NCBI RefSeq assembly: GCF_900117445.1
Contig: NZ_FPEJ01000001.1
Coordinates: 734,501-798,500 of the forward strand
Reading direction: 5' to 3'
DNA from: Hyphomicrobium sp. NDB2Meth4
GTDB taxonomy: Bacteria; Pseudomonadota; Alphaproteobacteria; Rhizobiales; Hyphomicrobiaceae
Length of the DNA stretch: 64,000 nt
Both the position numbers and the translations under genes were made by a program. This document shows positions 48,573-56,484 of this stretch, piece by piece (within the stretch, counting starts at the first letter, position 1; every line of letters begins with the position of its first letter). Under the pieces are notes generated by a model. That model did no database searches. It had not been told where the DNA came from and saw nothing but the letters and a program-made list of their open reading frames with translations.

Positions 48573-48926
48573 ATGGACATGAGCGTAACACCCGCTGCAC
48601 AGAAGTTCATCCAACGCATGTTGCGCTTCGACGGCGGTCCGGGAAGCGGGTTCCGTCTCGAGGTTACGGCGGGAGGCTGCTCCGGACTGGCGGCACAGTT
48701 CAGCGTCGAGACGCAACCGCGCTCGGGCGATGCTGTCGTGGACGTGAGCGGCGTCAAGTTCTTCCTGCCGGCCGAAAGCCGACTGCTGCTCGACGGAGTC
48801 ACGGTCGACTTCGTCGACTCGCCGCTGCAGACCGGGTTTGTGTTCCACGATCCCAAGGCCAAGTCGTGCGGCTGCTCCTCGGAGAAGGCGCCGGCAGTTG
48901 ACGCTTCGTCGCTCAAGCTGAGTTAG
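48573..48926 (+). CDS. IscA/HesB-type Fe-S carrier, nif-linked
   Basis: 117 residues of the A-type carrier family: MSVTPAAQKFIQRML, then GGCSGLAAQF and C-terminal SCGCSS supply the three conserved Cys. A-type proteins accept or pass clusters; next to nifB and suf genes it probably serves nitrogenase maturation. GAGGAGG lies about ten bases before the ATG. Confidence 0.9.
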   Translation: MDMSVTPAAQKFIQRMLRFDGGPGSGFRLEVTAGGCSGLAAQFSVETQPRSGDAVVDVSGVKFFLPAESRLLLDGVTVDFVDSPLQTGFVFHDPKAKSCGCSSEKAPAVDASSLKLS

Positions 48927-48934
48927 GGGCGACG

Positions 48935-49474
48935 ATGACGGCAGCGGTCAGGAGCATGGAGGCACCTCTGGCGGACGACGCGCTCATCGCGAGCGTATTG
49001 CTCGGTCAAGGTCTCCCGGCCGCTGCCGAACACCATCTGCGCATGGCGAGCTTGTCCTATCACAACGCAGACCTTGCAGAGCAGCACCTGCGTGACGCCG
49101 AGGCGCTCGCCCCGGGCCATGCGGCCGTGCTGATCGGTCTCTACCGGTTTTACTTCTACAAAGGCCGTCTCGATGAGGCGCTCGACGTTGCGCGCGTATG
49201 CCTCGCCAAGGCAGCCCGCGAGAATGGGCTCAGCAGCAATTGGCGCGACGTCGCGCGTGACGACGCGGATTTCAGCGGTTGGGACGCAGTGCTGCCGCGC
49301 TTCTATCTCTTCACGCTCAAGGGCTATGCGTACCTCAATATGCGCCTCGGCAACGAGGGCGAAGCGCGCCTTGCGGTGGAGAAGCTTCTCGATCTCGATC
49401 CCACAAACAAACTGGGCGGCCGCGTGCTTCTCGAAGTGCTCGAGCGCAAGGGCCGCGATGATGACGACGACTGA
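48935..49474 (+). CDS. TPR-like nif-associated protein (paralogue of 53819-54298)
   Basis: 179 residues, mostly helical with tetratricopeptide-like pairs: AEHHLRMASLSYHNADLAEQHLRDAEALAPG, VLIGLYRFYFYKGRLDEALDVARVCL and FYLFTLKGYAYLNMRLGNEGEARLAVEKLLDLDP. It ends in an Asp-rich tail. A related protein lies on the other side of the island (53819). Probably a scaffold or chaperone; role unknown. Confidence 0.75.
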   Translation: MTAAVRSMEAPLADDALIASVLLGQGLPAAAEHHLRMASLSYHNADLAEQHLRDAEALAPGHAAVLIGLYRFYFYKGRLDEALDVARVCLAKAARENGLSSNWRDVARDDADFSGWDAVLPRFYLFTLKGYAYLNMRLGNEGEARLAVEKLLDLDPTNKLGGRVLLEVLERKGRDDDDD

Positions 49475-49512
49475 CACCAACGCAAAACGCTTCTGATCCA
49501 CGAGGTGCGACG

Positions 49513-49833
49513 ATGACGAACATCAGCCGCGATAGCGACACGGTCGAGCTCAACGACCCGCCTTTGTACGACTACGGGGCCAAGGTGCGCTCACGCCGCA
49601 CGATCCGAAATGACGGGACGTTCCCCGGCAAGGACATCGGCGAGATTCTCGTCAAGAAGGGCGAGGAGGGCTACGTGGTCAGCATCGGCACGTTCTTGCA
49701 GCAGTTCTACATCTACGGCGTCGAGTTCGTGAGCACGGGCTATCGCGTCGGCATGAAGCGCAAGGAGCTCGAGCCCGCCAATCCCGAGCCCGCGCCCGCG
49801 CCGGCAGCATCCGCGCCGGAGTCCGAACTATGA
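49513..49833 (+). CDS. nifZ: NifZ, copy 1
   Basis: 106 residues with the SH3-like NifZ fold: YDYGAKVRSRRTIRNDGTFPGKDIGEILVKKGEEGYVVSIGTFLQQFYIYGVEFVSTGYRVGMKRKEL. NifZ takes part in P-cluster formation on NifK. It carries a Pro/Ala-rich tail and overlaps the next gene by ATGA. Confidence 0.92.
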   Translation: MTNISRDSDTVELNDPPLYDYGAKVRSRRTIRNDGTFPGKDIGEILVKKGEEGYVVSIGTFLQQFYIYGVEFVSTGYRVGMKRKELEPANPEPAPAPAASAPESEL

Positions 49834-50168
49834 GCGAGCAAACGAGCACTGCCGAAACGGCGGCACCAGCAGAGGCTGTCATCCCGCGCGAGCCAGTCGC
49901 CCCCAAGTTCGAATGGGGCCAGCGCGTGCGCGCCACCGTCGATCTCTTCAATGACGGCTCTTTCCCCGACGTTCCCGAGGACGAGCTTCTCGCCAAGGTC
50001 GGCGACGTCGGTGAGATCGTGCAGGTAGGCCGCCACGTCGAGGCGAACGTCGCAATCTACTTGGTCGAGTTCAACGAGCGCCGCATCGTCGGCTGTCTCG
50101 AAAACGAGATCGAGCTCTCCAGCGCACCACCGACGATCGATGTCAAACAAAAGGACGCCAGTGAATGA
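49830..50168 (+). CDS. nifZ: NifZ, copy 2
   Basis: 112 residues; a second, divergent NifZ domain (KFEWGQRVRATVDLFNDGSFPD, AKVGDVGEIVQVGRHVEANVAIYLVEFNERRIVGCLENEIEL). The N-terminal 25 residues are Thr/Ala/Pro-rich. ATGA overlaps on both sides indicate coupled translation of nifZ-nifZ-nifT. The pair may have split roles in maturation of the two P-clusters. Confidence 0.88.
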   Translation: MSEQTSTAETAAPAEAVIPREPVAPKFEWGQRVRATVDLFNDGSFPDVPEDELLAKVGDVGEIVQVGRHVEANVAIYLVEFNERRIVGCLENEIELSSAPPTIDVKQKDASE

Positions 50169-50377
50169 AGGTGATGATCCGCAGGAGCCACGAAGGCCAG
50201 CTTTCCGCCTACGTGCCCAAGAAGGATTTGGAAGAGCCGATCGTCGAGGTTGAGAAGCCCGATATGTGGGGCGGTTTCATCATGCTCGCAAATGGATGGA
50301 AGCTGCAGCTTCCCGAGATGGCACCCGAAACCATGCTCCCGATCACGGTCGAGGCGCGCAAGCTGAGTGGGGAATAG
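50165..50377 (+). CDS. nifT: NifT/FixU protein
   Basis: 70 residues: MKVMIRRSHEGQLSAYVPKKDLEEPIVEVEKPDMWGGFIMLANGWKLQLPEM, the standard NifT pattern with the WGG motif. Role unclear and dispensable in many diazotrophs. Overlaps nifZ copy 2 by ATGA. Confidence 0.93.
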   Translation: MKVMIRRSHEGQLSAYVPKKDLEEPIVEVEKPDMWGGFIMLANGWKLQLPEMAPETMLPITVEARKLSGE

Positions 50378-50379
50378 TC

Positions 50380-50649
50380 ATGTCGCTTGAACAGGACGAA
50401 ATTGCCGACATTGAACAGGTTCTGACGACGCGTCCTCCCGAGACGGTATTCGCCGAGCTTCGTGAGCGCTTCCCCGACCTGTCCCTCACGCGTTGCGATG
50501 TTTCCGACATCGACACCGAAACGCCGTTCCGCGAGTACGGCCGCTTCAGCCTCTACCTGGTCGACAGCGCCGATCATTGCTGGCGCCTCACCGATGACCC
50601 CAGCCGCGCGACGGGGCTTGTTGTAGCGGAGCGCAAGACGCTGTCATGA
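50380..50649 (+). CDS. DUF6129-like nif-associated protein
   Basis: 89 residues from ATG 50380: helix EIADIEQVLTTRPPETVFAELRERFPDLSL, then beta-rich TRCDVSDIDTETPFREYGRFSLYLVDSADHCWRLTDDPSRATGLVVAE. I recall a small family (DUF6129) with this pattern in nif clusters. Function unknown. It ends with an ATGA overlap with the DegT-like gene. Confidence 0.75.
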   Translation: MSLEQDEIADIEQVLTTRPPETVFAELRERFPDLSLTRCDVSDIDTETPFREYGRFSLYLVDSADHCWRLTDDPSRATGLVVAERKTLS

Positions 50650-51797
50650 AGCCCACGTGGATCCCACTTTCTGATCCCGACATCACGCACGACGAGCTCG
50701 ATGCGGTGAGCGAGGTGCTTCAGTCACCGCGCATCTCCGCCGGGCCGGTCGTCCAGCGCTTCGAGGCGGCATTCGCCCACTACCTCGGACGCAGGCATGC
50801 TGTCGCGGTATCCAGTGGGACCATGGGCATTGTGCTCGCCCTGCAGGCGGCCGGAATAACAGCTAACGACGAGGTGGTGGCCTCGCCCTATGGCTGGCGC
50901 GAAAGCGCCCACGCCATCGCCGCGCTAGGGGCCCGCCCGCTGTTCGCCGACATCGACTATTGGGCCGGCACCATCGTGCCCGAGAAGGCGGAAGCCGTCA
51001 TCGGCGCGCGCACAAAGGCCATCATCGGCGCCAACGTGAACGGCCATCCGGCGCCATGGAACAAACTGCGCGAGGTGGCAAACCGCCATCGCACCGTGTT
51101 GATCGAGGACTCCACCGAGGCCATCGGGTCGATCTACCAGGGCAAGAAGGTAGGCACCTTCGGCGACATGTCCGTGTTCGATTTCTCACAGCCAGGCCCC
51201 CTCGTATGCGGCGAAGGCGGCATGGTTGTTACCGATGACGACGACCTCGCCAGCAAACTGCGGCAGCTGCGCAGCCGCCGCCCCGAGGACCGTTCATCCG
51301 TGGTCTTTGGCATGACGGCACCCTTTCAGTGCGCCATGAGCGACATGTCGGCCGCGCTTGGTCTGGTGCAGCTCGAGAGGCTCGAGGTCATCCTAGAAAA
51401 GCGCAAGCGCGCCGAGCGCTGGTACTACGATTACGTTCAGTCGTTCGAGGGCATCAAGGATCCCTACATCGGCCCCGACGTCGACGTCGTGCATTGGTTC
51501 CTTTACGTCGTGCATCTCGGTACTCGCTTCTCGCGCTCCAGCCGCGACGCCATCGTCGAGGACCTGCACACCGAGAGTATCGAGGCGGCCGCATACGCCA
51601 CTCCGCTGCACGTGCAGCGCCGCTACATCGAGTACGGCTACCGGCGCGGAAGTTTGTTCGTCACCGAGAAGGTGGCTGATCGCGCTGTCGCCCTCCCATT
51701 CCACACTCACCTGACTGAAGAGCAGATAGCTTTCATCATCGGAACGATGAAGGACGCATCGATCAACGTGGGTGCTGGTACCGCCATCTACCTGTAG
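50646..51797 (+). CDS. DegT/DnrJ/EryC1/StrS-family protein lacking the PLP lysine
   Basis: 383 residues of the sugar aminotransferase (AHBA) fold: SDPDITHDELDAVSEVLQSP, the RRHAVAVSSGTMGIVLAL phosphate loop, LIEDSTEAIGSIYQGKKVGTFGDMS with the PLP-ring Asp, and CGEGGMVVTDDD. The Schiff-base lysine, normally five residues before GEGG's first Gly, is Gly184 here (FDFSQPGPLVCGEGG), so transamination is not expected. Relatives lie in alphaproteobacterial nif clusters. A binding, structural or sensory role is plausible. Confidence 0.85.
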   Translation: MKPTWIPLSDPDITHDELDAVSEVLQSPRISAGPVVQRFEAAFAHYLGRRHAVAVSSGTMGIVLALQAAGITANDEVVASPYGWRESAHAIAALGARPLFADIDYWAGTIVPEKAEAVIGARTKAIIGANVNGHPAPWNKLREVANRHRTVLIEDSTEAIGSIYQGKKVGTFGDMSVFDFSQPGPLVCGEGGMVVTDDDDLASKLRQLRSRRPEDRSSVVFGMTAPFQCAMSDMSAALGLVQLERLEVILEKRKRAERWYYDYVQSFEGIKDPYIGPDVDVVHWFLYVVHLGTRFSRSSRDAIVEDLHTESIEAAAYATPLHVQRRYIEYGYRRGSLFVTEKVADRAVALPFHTHLTEEQIAFIIGTMKDASINVGAGTAIYL

Positions 51798-51844
51798 GCG
51801 GACCCGAACAACACAGCCATCGGATTATCCAGGAGACCAAAATA

Positions 51845-52150
51845 ATGCCCACCATGACGATCATGCCATCCGGCAAAACAGTGGATGTCGTCGAAGGCGC
51901 ACGCGTCCTCGATGCCCTGCTCGCCGCCGAGGAAGGCATCGCGCACAAGTGTGATGGGAACGCCAAGTGCGGCGCTTGCCATATCTTCGTCCACGACGGC
52001 CGCCGCAGCCTTTCAAAGGTTCAGCGCGCTGAGAACGAGAAGCTCGACACCATCGTCGGCGTCGGCTCGAAATCGCGGCTCGCATGCCAGGCGCGCTTTG
52101 GCACAGACAACGTGACGGTGGAGCTTCTGGGCTTCTCGTCGGGATTCTAA
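51845..52150 (+). CDS. Plant-type [2Fe-2S] ferredoxin
   Basis: 101 residues. Ligands CDGNAKCGACHIF...RLACQA (C-X5-C-X2-C, then a distant Cys) are of the adrenodoxin/plant type. N-terminal TIMPSGKTVDVVEGARVLDALLAAEEG is typical. Likely a nif-regulated electron carrier; the nif cluster encodes at least three different ferredoxins in this window. Confidence 0.92.
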   Translation: MPTMTIMPSGKTVDVVEGARVLDALLAAEEGIAHKCDGNAKCGACHIFVHDGRRSLSKVQRAENEKLDTIVGVGSKSRLACQARFGTDNVTVELLGFSSGF

Positions 52151-52173
52151 CAGCCAACAGAAGGAGTACGGAA

Positions 52174-52392
52174 ATGGGAGAGGCAATGGTGCTTGTGCAT
52201 GTCCGTTTTGCGCCGGACGGCAGCGTCACCGAGATCGGCGAGCGCCCGGCGGGCGCGACGCCACAGAAGTGGTTCGACACCCTGAGCGAGGAGCTGAAGG
52301 GGCAGTACCAGCCACTGTCCGGCGGCCGCGGCGTTTTCCGTGAAACGCGCACGCGCATTGAAGCGCTCAAGAGCGGAGCAACGATTCAATGA
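52174..52392 (+). CDS. Small nif-associated hypothetical protein (72 aa)
   Basis: 72 residues, MVLVHVRFAPDGSVTEIGERPAG followed by PQKWFDTLSEELKGQYQPLSGGRGVFRETRTRIEAL. A good AAGGAG ribosome site supports ATG 52174. The stop overlaps the SIR2-like start by ATGA, so the two proteins are probably made together and may be partners. I recognise no named domain. Confidence 0.75.
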   Translation: MGEAMVLVHVRFAPDGSVTEIGERPAGATPQKWFDTLSEELKGQYQPLSGGRGVFRETRTRIEALKSGATIQ

Positions 52393-53309
52393 GCCAAGGC
52401 AGCATCGAGGCAATTCGCTCGGCGCTCGGAGCCGGCACGCTCATCCCGTATCTGGGACCAAGCGTACTGGCGCTCACCGGTGACGATTGCCCGGTGCCGA
52501 CCTCCGCAGATCAGTTGGTCGCACGCCTCACCGCGAAGGCGAGCGTGCCGCACAAGATCCGCAATAACCTATCTGCGGCGGCGCAGTTCATCGAGAACTT
52601 CAAGCATCGCAAGACTGTCGCCAAGGCAATGGCTGAAGCCTTCGACCCGAAGGTTCCGCCGACGGTGTTGCACCGGTTCTTCGCCGCCCAGCCCAAGCTG
52701 CCGCTGCTCGTGCACGCTTGGTATGACGACCTCCCTCAGCAGGCGCTTGCGGGACGGCCGTCCTGGGGCATCGTCCAGGGCGTCAGCCAATCGGAGCACT
52801 TCGGCAACTGGGTGCACTACCTGCGTCCGGACGGAACGCGCGTGGACGCCGGGGCCGCAGCGACCAGCGCCGCCGAAGGCATGCCGCCCGCCGTGGCGCC
52901 GGTCGAAGCAGCAAACTGGGCAACGTTGCTCTATCAGCCGCTCGGCTCCGTGCGTCCCGCCGCAAACTTCCTGGTGTCCGACACCGACTATGTCGAGGTG
53001 CTCACAGAGATCGACATTCAAACGCCGATCCCCGAGCCGGTGCAGAACATCCGGCGCGGTCGTCACTTCCTGTTCCTTGGCTGCCGTTTCGCCAACCAGC
53101 TCGAGCGCACGTTCGCGCGCCAGATCATGAAGCGCTCTTCGGACAAGCATTGGGCTGTCCTGCCCGATGAGCCGACCCGCAACGAGGCACGCTTCTTGGT
53201 CGAGCAGAACATCGAGCGCATCGCCATCCCGCTCGACAAGTTCATCGGCGATCTGGTGCAGCCGCGCGAGGCAACGGCCAACGGCGCCTGGATGGCGGCG
53301 CAACACTGA
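52389..53309 (+). CDS. SIR2-like nif-associated protein with degenerate active site
   Basis: 306 residues of the prokaryotic SIR2-like fold: N-terminal AGTLIPYLGPSVLAL (usual LIPFLGAGVS), LPLLVHAWYDDLP (usual TTNYD), LYQPLGSVRPAANFLVSDTDY (usual K-HGS) and GRHFLFLGCRFANQL (usual FLGYS). The catalytic His of the HG motif is Leu185 and the TN pair is HA, so NAD hydrolysis or deacylation is doubtful. It may bind NAD or a nucleotide as a sensor. Coupled to the 72-residue protein upstream. Confidence 0.8.
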   Translation: MSQGSIEAIRSALGAGTLIPYLGPSVLALTGDDCPVPTSADQLVARLTAKASVPHKIRNNLSAAAQFIENFKHRKTVAKAMAEAFDPKVPPTVLHRFFAAQPKLPLLVHAWYDDLPQQALAGRPSWGIVQGVSQSEHFGNWVHYLRPDGTRVDAGAAATSAAEGMPPAVAPVEAANWATLLYQPLGSVRPAANFLVSDTDYVEVLTEIDIQTPIPEPVQNIRRGRHFLFLGCRFANQLERTFARQIMKRSSDKHWAVLPDEPTRNEARFLVEQNIERIAIPLDKFIGDLVQPREATANGAWMAAQH

Positions 53310-53339
53310 TCGCACTTTACGATTGACGGAGATAAGACG

Positions 53340-53711
53340 ATGAAAGTGGCCTCAGCGTTTGAGGGAAAGAACCCCGACGAGATCAAGGCAGAGCTCGCCG
53401 GCGGCAAGTTGGTGTTCTACTCGGTAGCGCGTCCGGTGAGCGCGGATGCTCCCGTGGAGCGCAGTGAAGTCCTTGCGACATTCACCTTCGCAACACCCGC
53501 GTTCGCCGCCAGCGCCGCACCTCAGTTCGAGAGCAATCCCGTCAAGGCAAGTGCTGTCGGCACACCGGGCTTTGCGCGCGCATTTAAGGCGGATGGTACG
53601 ACAGTCGCCGATTTTTCTGTCGGCCCTGGCAAGGCCGAGATCAAGCTCAGCGAAATCTCGACGGTTGCCGACTTCCCAATTGAAGTGAAGTCTATCGCCC
53701 TGCCGGCCTAA
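53340..53711 (+). CDS. Nif-associated hypothetical protein (123 aa)
   Basis: 123 residues, beta-rich: KLVFYSVARPVSADAPVERSEVLATFTFATPAF, then SNPVKASAVGTPGFARAFKADGTTVADFSVGPG. No signal peptide. A GGAGATAAG ribosome site precedes the ATG. No family recognised. Last gene before the terminator, so it belongs to the nifB transcript or a sub-operon from the 72-residue gene. Confidence 0.7.
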   Translation: MKVASAFEGKNPDEIKAELAGGKLVFYSVARPVSADAPVERSEVLATFTFATPAFAASAAPQFESNPVKASAVGTPGFARAFKADGTTVADFSVGPGKAEIKLSEISTVADFPIEVKSIALPA

Positions 53712-53743
53712 GCGGCGAGCCGTCTCTGCAACGAACTCTCAAA

Positions 53744-53775
53744 GGCCAGCCTCCGCGAGGCTGGCCTCCTTTTTT
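53744..53775. terminator. Strong rho-independent terminator of the nifB operon
   Basis: Perfect 10-bp stem GGCCAGCCTC/GAGGCTGGCC with a CGC loop, followed by TCCTTTTTT. A-rich sequence on the other side is short, so it serves mainly the plus strand; it separates two convergent nif units. Confidence 0.92.
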
Positions 53776-53818
53776 GCGCAGGTGGCTCCGGGCCGTGCAT
53801 GTAACGACGGAGAGAGCA

Positions 53819-54298
53819 CTACACCAGCGCATCGGCCAGACTGGCGACCACTGGCCATCCAATTGATCCGGTTGGATCGAGCCGTTCAAGATGCCGGAGC
53901 GCTTCGCGCGCTTCGGCGGGCTCCTCGCGACGCAGCCGTATGAATGCCAGCGCCTTTAGCGTGTAGAGCGCAAAGCGGCCGGGTCCATCGATCGGCTCGC
54001 CAGGCGGTGTCCACGCACGAAAATCGTCCGCCCACCCCGCTTGCCGCGCCGCCTCCCGCAAGCCCGCCTCCGCCGCTTCCAACGCCAGGTCGAGGCTGCC
54101 TTGATACGTGTGAATCTTGTAGAGGCAGAAATAGAGCGGCAGATGCTCTGGCCCTTCCTCCAGCGCCTCGCGGAACAGGCGGTCGGCTTCCGCCCGGTCT
54201 GTGCGGTAAGCGGCGACCCCACGCTGCACCAAGTTGTCGATTGATTGGGGCAGCGCGCCGAAGTCGATCAGCTTCTCGAGCGCGAGCACATTGTTCAT
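53819..54298 (-). CDS. TPR-like nif-associated protein (paralogue of 48935-49474)
   Basis: 159 residues: QRGVAAYRTDRAEADRLFREALEEGPEHLPLYFCLYKIHTYQGSLDLALEAAEAGL, FALYTLKALAFIRLRREEPAEAREALRHLERLDP. The order and spacing of these helices parallel the protein at 48935. Start at 54298 overlaps the rhodanese stop by ATGA. Third gene of the divergent pseudo-receiver operon. Confidence 0.75.
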   Translation of the reverse strand: MNNVLALEKLIDFGALPQSIDNLVQRGVAAYRTDRAEADRLFREALEEGPEHLPLYFCLYKIHTYQGSLDLALEAAEAGLREAARQAGWADDFRAWTPPGEPIDGPGRFALYTLKALAFIRLRREEPAEAREALRHLERLDPTGSIGWPVVASLADALV

Positions 54299-54657
54299 GA
54301 CTGAGTGCCGGGAATCTCGACTGGCGCTCCCTCGACAGTACGCCAAAGTTCGAATCCGCCATCGAGGCTGAACACATCCTCGAATCCGAAATCGACGAAC
54401 GTCTGCGCGTAGGTCTGGCTGGCATTGCCATGGTAACAGTAGATCAGGACGGGATGCTGCTTCGGATGGCTCGTCAGCAGCTCGTACACTTCCTTGTCGG
54501 AGACCCAACGCGCCGCGGGGAGATGCCCCTCCGCGTAGCTTCTTTGATCCCGCACGTCGAGGATCAGAAGCTCACACTCGCGGCCTTCTATGAGGTTGCG
54601 CGCTTCGCCCATGCCGATGCGCTTGAATGCAGCCCGAACCCGCATGGCGCTTTTCAC
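54295..54657 (-). CDS. Single-domain rhodanese-like sulfurtransferase
   Basis: 120 residues. The active-site loop CYHGNASQ (Cys74) is like that of GlpE, and LLILDVRDQRSYAEGHLPAARW is the usual N-terminal rhodanese block. It may carry persulfide sulfur for nitrogenase cluster assembly, or respond to it. Starts with GTG overlapping the previous stop (GTGA); an ATG four codons later is possible. Confidence 0.85.
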   Translation of the reverse strand: MKSAMRVRAAFKRIGMGEARNLIEGRECELLILDVRDQRSYAEGHLPAARWVSDKEVYELLTSHPKQHPVLIYCYHGNASQTYAQTFVDFGFEDVFSLDGGFELWRTVEGAPVEIPGTQS

Positions 54658-55097
54658 AGCCTCTGTATGGGTTGCAACAAATCGAGCGACAGCATCGGCA
54701 GCTTACGACGCCCAAGCAGCACGTCCACCTTGTAGCGCACCGATTCGATCGTCAGTGGCTTTGCAAGAATGTCGTGCGCCCCGGATTCGAGGCACGACAG
54801 CGCCAGAGGATCGTTTGCGGCGTCCGCCACGAGCATGACCTTGGTGTCGGGGAGACGGGTCGCGATTTCCGCCAGTACGGCTGTACCTTTCTCCTGCACG
54901 ACATTCGTTCCGAGCAGTAGTAGATCCGGCTTCCAGTCGACAGCCTTCTGAAAGGCATGGTCGAGACTGTTGAGCTCGTGCGTCTCGTTCTCGTCGTGCA
55001 GCATGAATTGCAGCGCTGAGCGGATGATCTCGTCGTTATCGACGACGAAGATGCGCTTGTTCTCGACCGCCCGCGAAGATTCGACCCCAATCTGCAT
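54654..55097 (-). CDS. Pseudo-receiver (CheY-like) domain protein
   Basis: 147 residues of the receiver fold. The acidic pocket (VVDNDE, Asp20/Asp22/Glu23) and Lys113 (ILAKPL) remain, but the phosphoacceptor position in DLLLLGTNV is Gly63. Phosphorylation is therefore not expected; signalling by binding is likely. No output domain. GAGGTC precedes the ATG. First gene of a coupled three-gene unit facing away from nifH. Confidence 0.85.
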   Translation of the reverse strand: MQIGVESSRAVENKRIFVVDNDEIIRSALQFMLHDENETHELNSLDHAFQKAVDWKPDLLLLGTNVVQEKGTAVLAEIATRLPDTKVMLVADAANDPLALSCLESGAHDILAKPLTIESVRYKVDVLLGRRKLPMLSLDLLQPIQRL

Positions 55098-55131
55098 GTT
55101 GACCTCGCCATCTATTCCTCATTGAGGCGAA

Positions 55132-55147
55132 GCAAAGCTCATACCAG
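55132..55147 (-). promoter_or_regulatory. Possible sigma-54 promoter of the pseudo-receiver operon
   Basis: On the minus strand TGGTAT-GAGCT-TTGCT keeps the key GG and GC with correct spacing, 35 bases before the gene start. The NifA sites at 55221 and 55272 could serve both directions. Confidence 0.5.
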
Positions 55148-55220
55148 CGCCCTCCCGGCCAGAGCCCCGCGCAAATCCCGCACAAACCGGCGATTCTGCA
55201 TTCCCGTCCCTGATCTGCGT

Positions 55221-55236
55221 TGTGTTCTTTCATACA
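55221..55236. promoter_or_regulatory. NifA upstream activator site 1 (nifH)
   Basis: TGT-GTTCTTTCAT-ACA, an exact TGT-N10-ACA match, 51 bases before site 2. Confidence 0.72.
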
Positions 55237-55271
55237 GGCGCCACCCCCGATGTCGCCCAGCCCGGCGCGAA

Positions 55272-55287
55272 TGTCGGGTTTAGAACA
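55272..55287. promoter_or_regulatory. NifA upstream activator site 2 (nifH)
   Basis: TGT-CGGGTTTAGA-ACA, an exact TGT-N10-ACA match, 71 bases before the nifH -24 element. Confidence 0.8.
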
Positions 55288-55357
55288 TCTCGCAACAACA
55301 CCGCCGCGCGAGCCGTAAGCGGCTGTAATTACGCGCAATTCAGCCGCCTGAAAAGGC

Positions 55358-55373
55358 TGGCACAGTCGTTGCA
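55358..55373 (+). promoter_or_regulatory. Sigma-54 promoter of nifHDK
   Basis: TGGCAC-AGTCG-TTGCA, a consensus -24/-12 element, about 145 bases before the nifH start, leaving a long untranslated leader. Confidence 0.92.
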
Positions 55374-55483
55374 AAACTCTTCATTGCAGGCGGTTGGCTG
55401 CTGGATCGATGGGCGCATGCGGGCGAGCACGACATCCAGAAATCACACAGCAGCCACACCGCAGGAAGGACCAGCGCAATTAG

Positions 55484-56410
<927 letters not shown>

Positions 56411-56432
56411 GCGACGTCACCACACACCCAAT

Positions 56433-56458
56433 GTCGGTCCCGCATCGGCGGGACCGAC
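56433..56458 (+). promoter_or_regulatory. nifH-nifD intergenic hairpin
   Basis: GTCGGTCCCGC-ATCG-GCGGGACCGAC, a perfect 11-bp stem without T-run, between nifH and nifD. It is expected to stabilise the nifH 3' end after processing, giving more NifH than NifDK. Confidence 0.75.
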
Positions 56459-56484
56459 TAGGCAGGCAATTTCGAGGTAGCACC

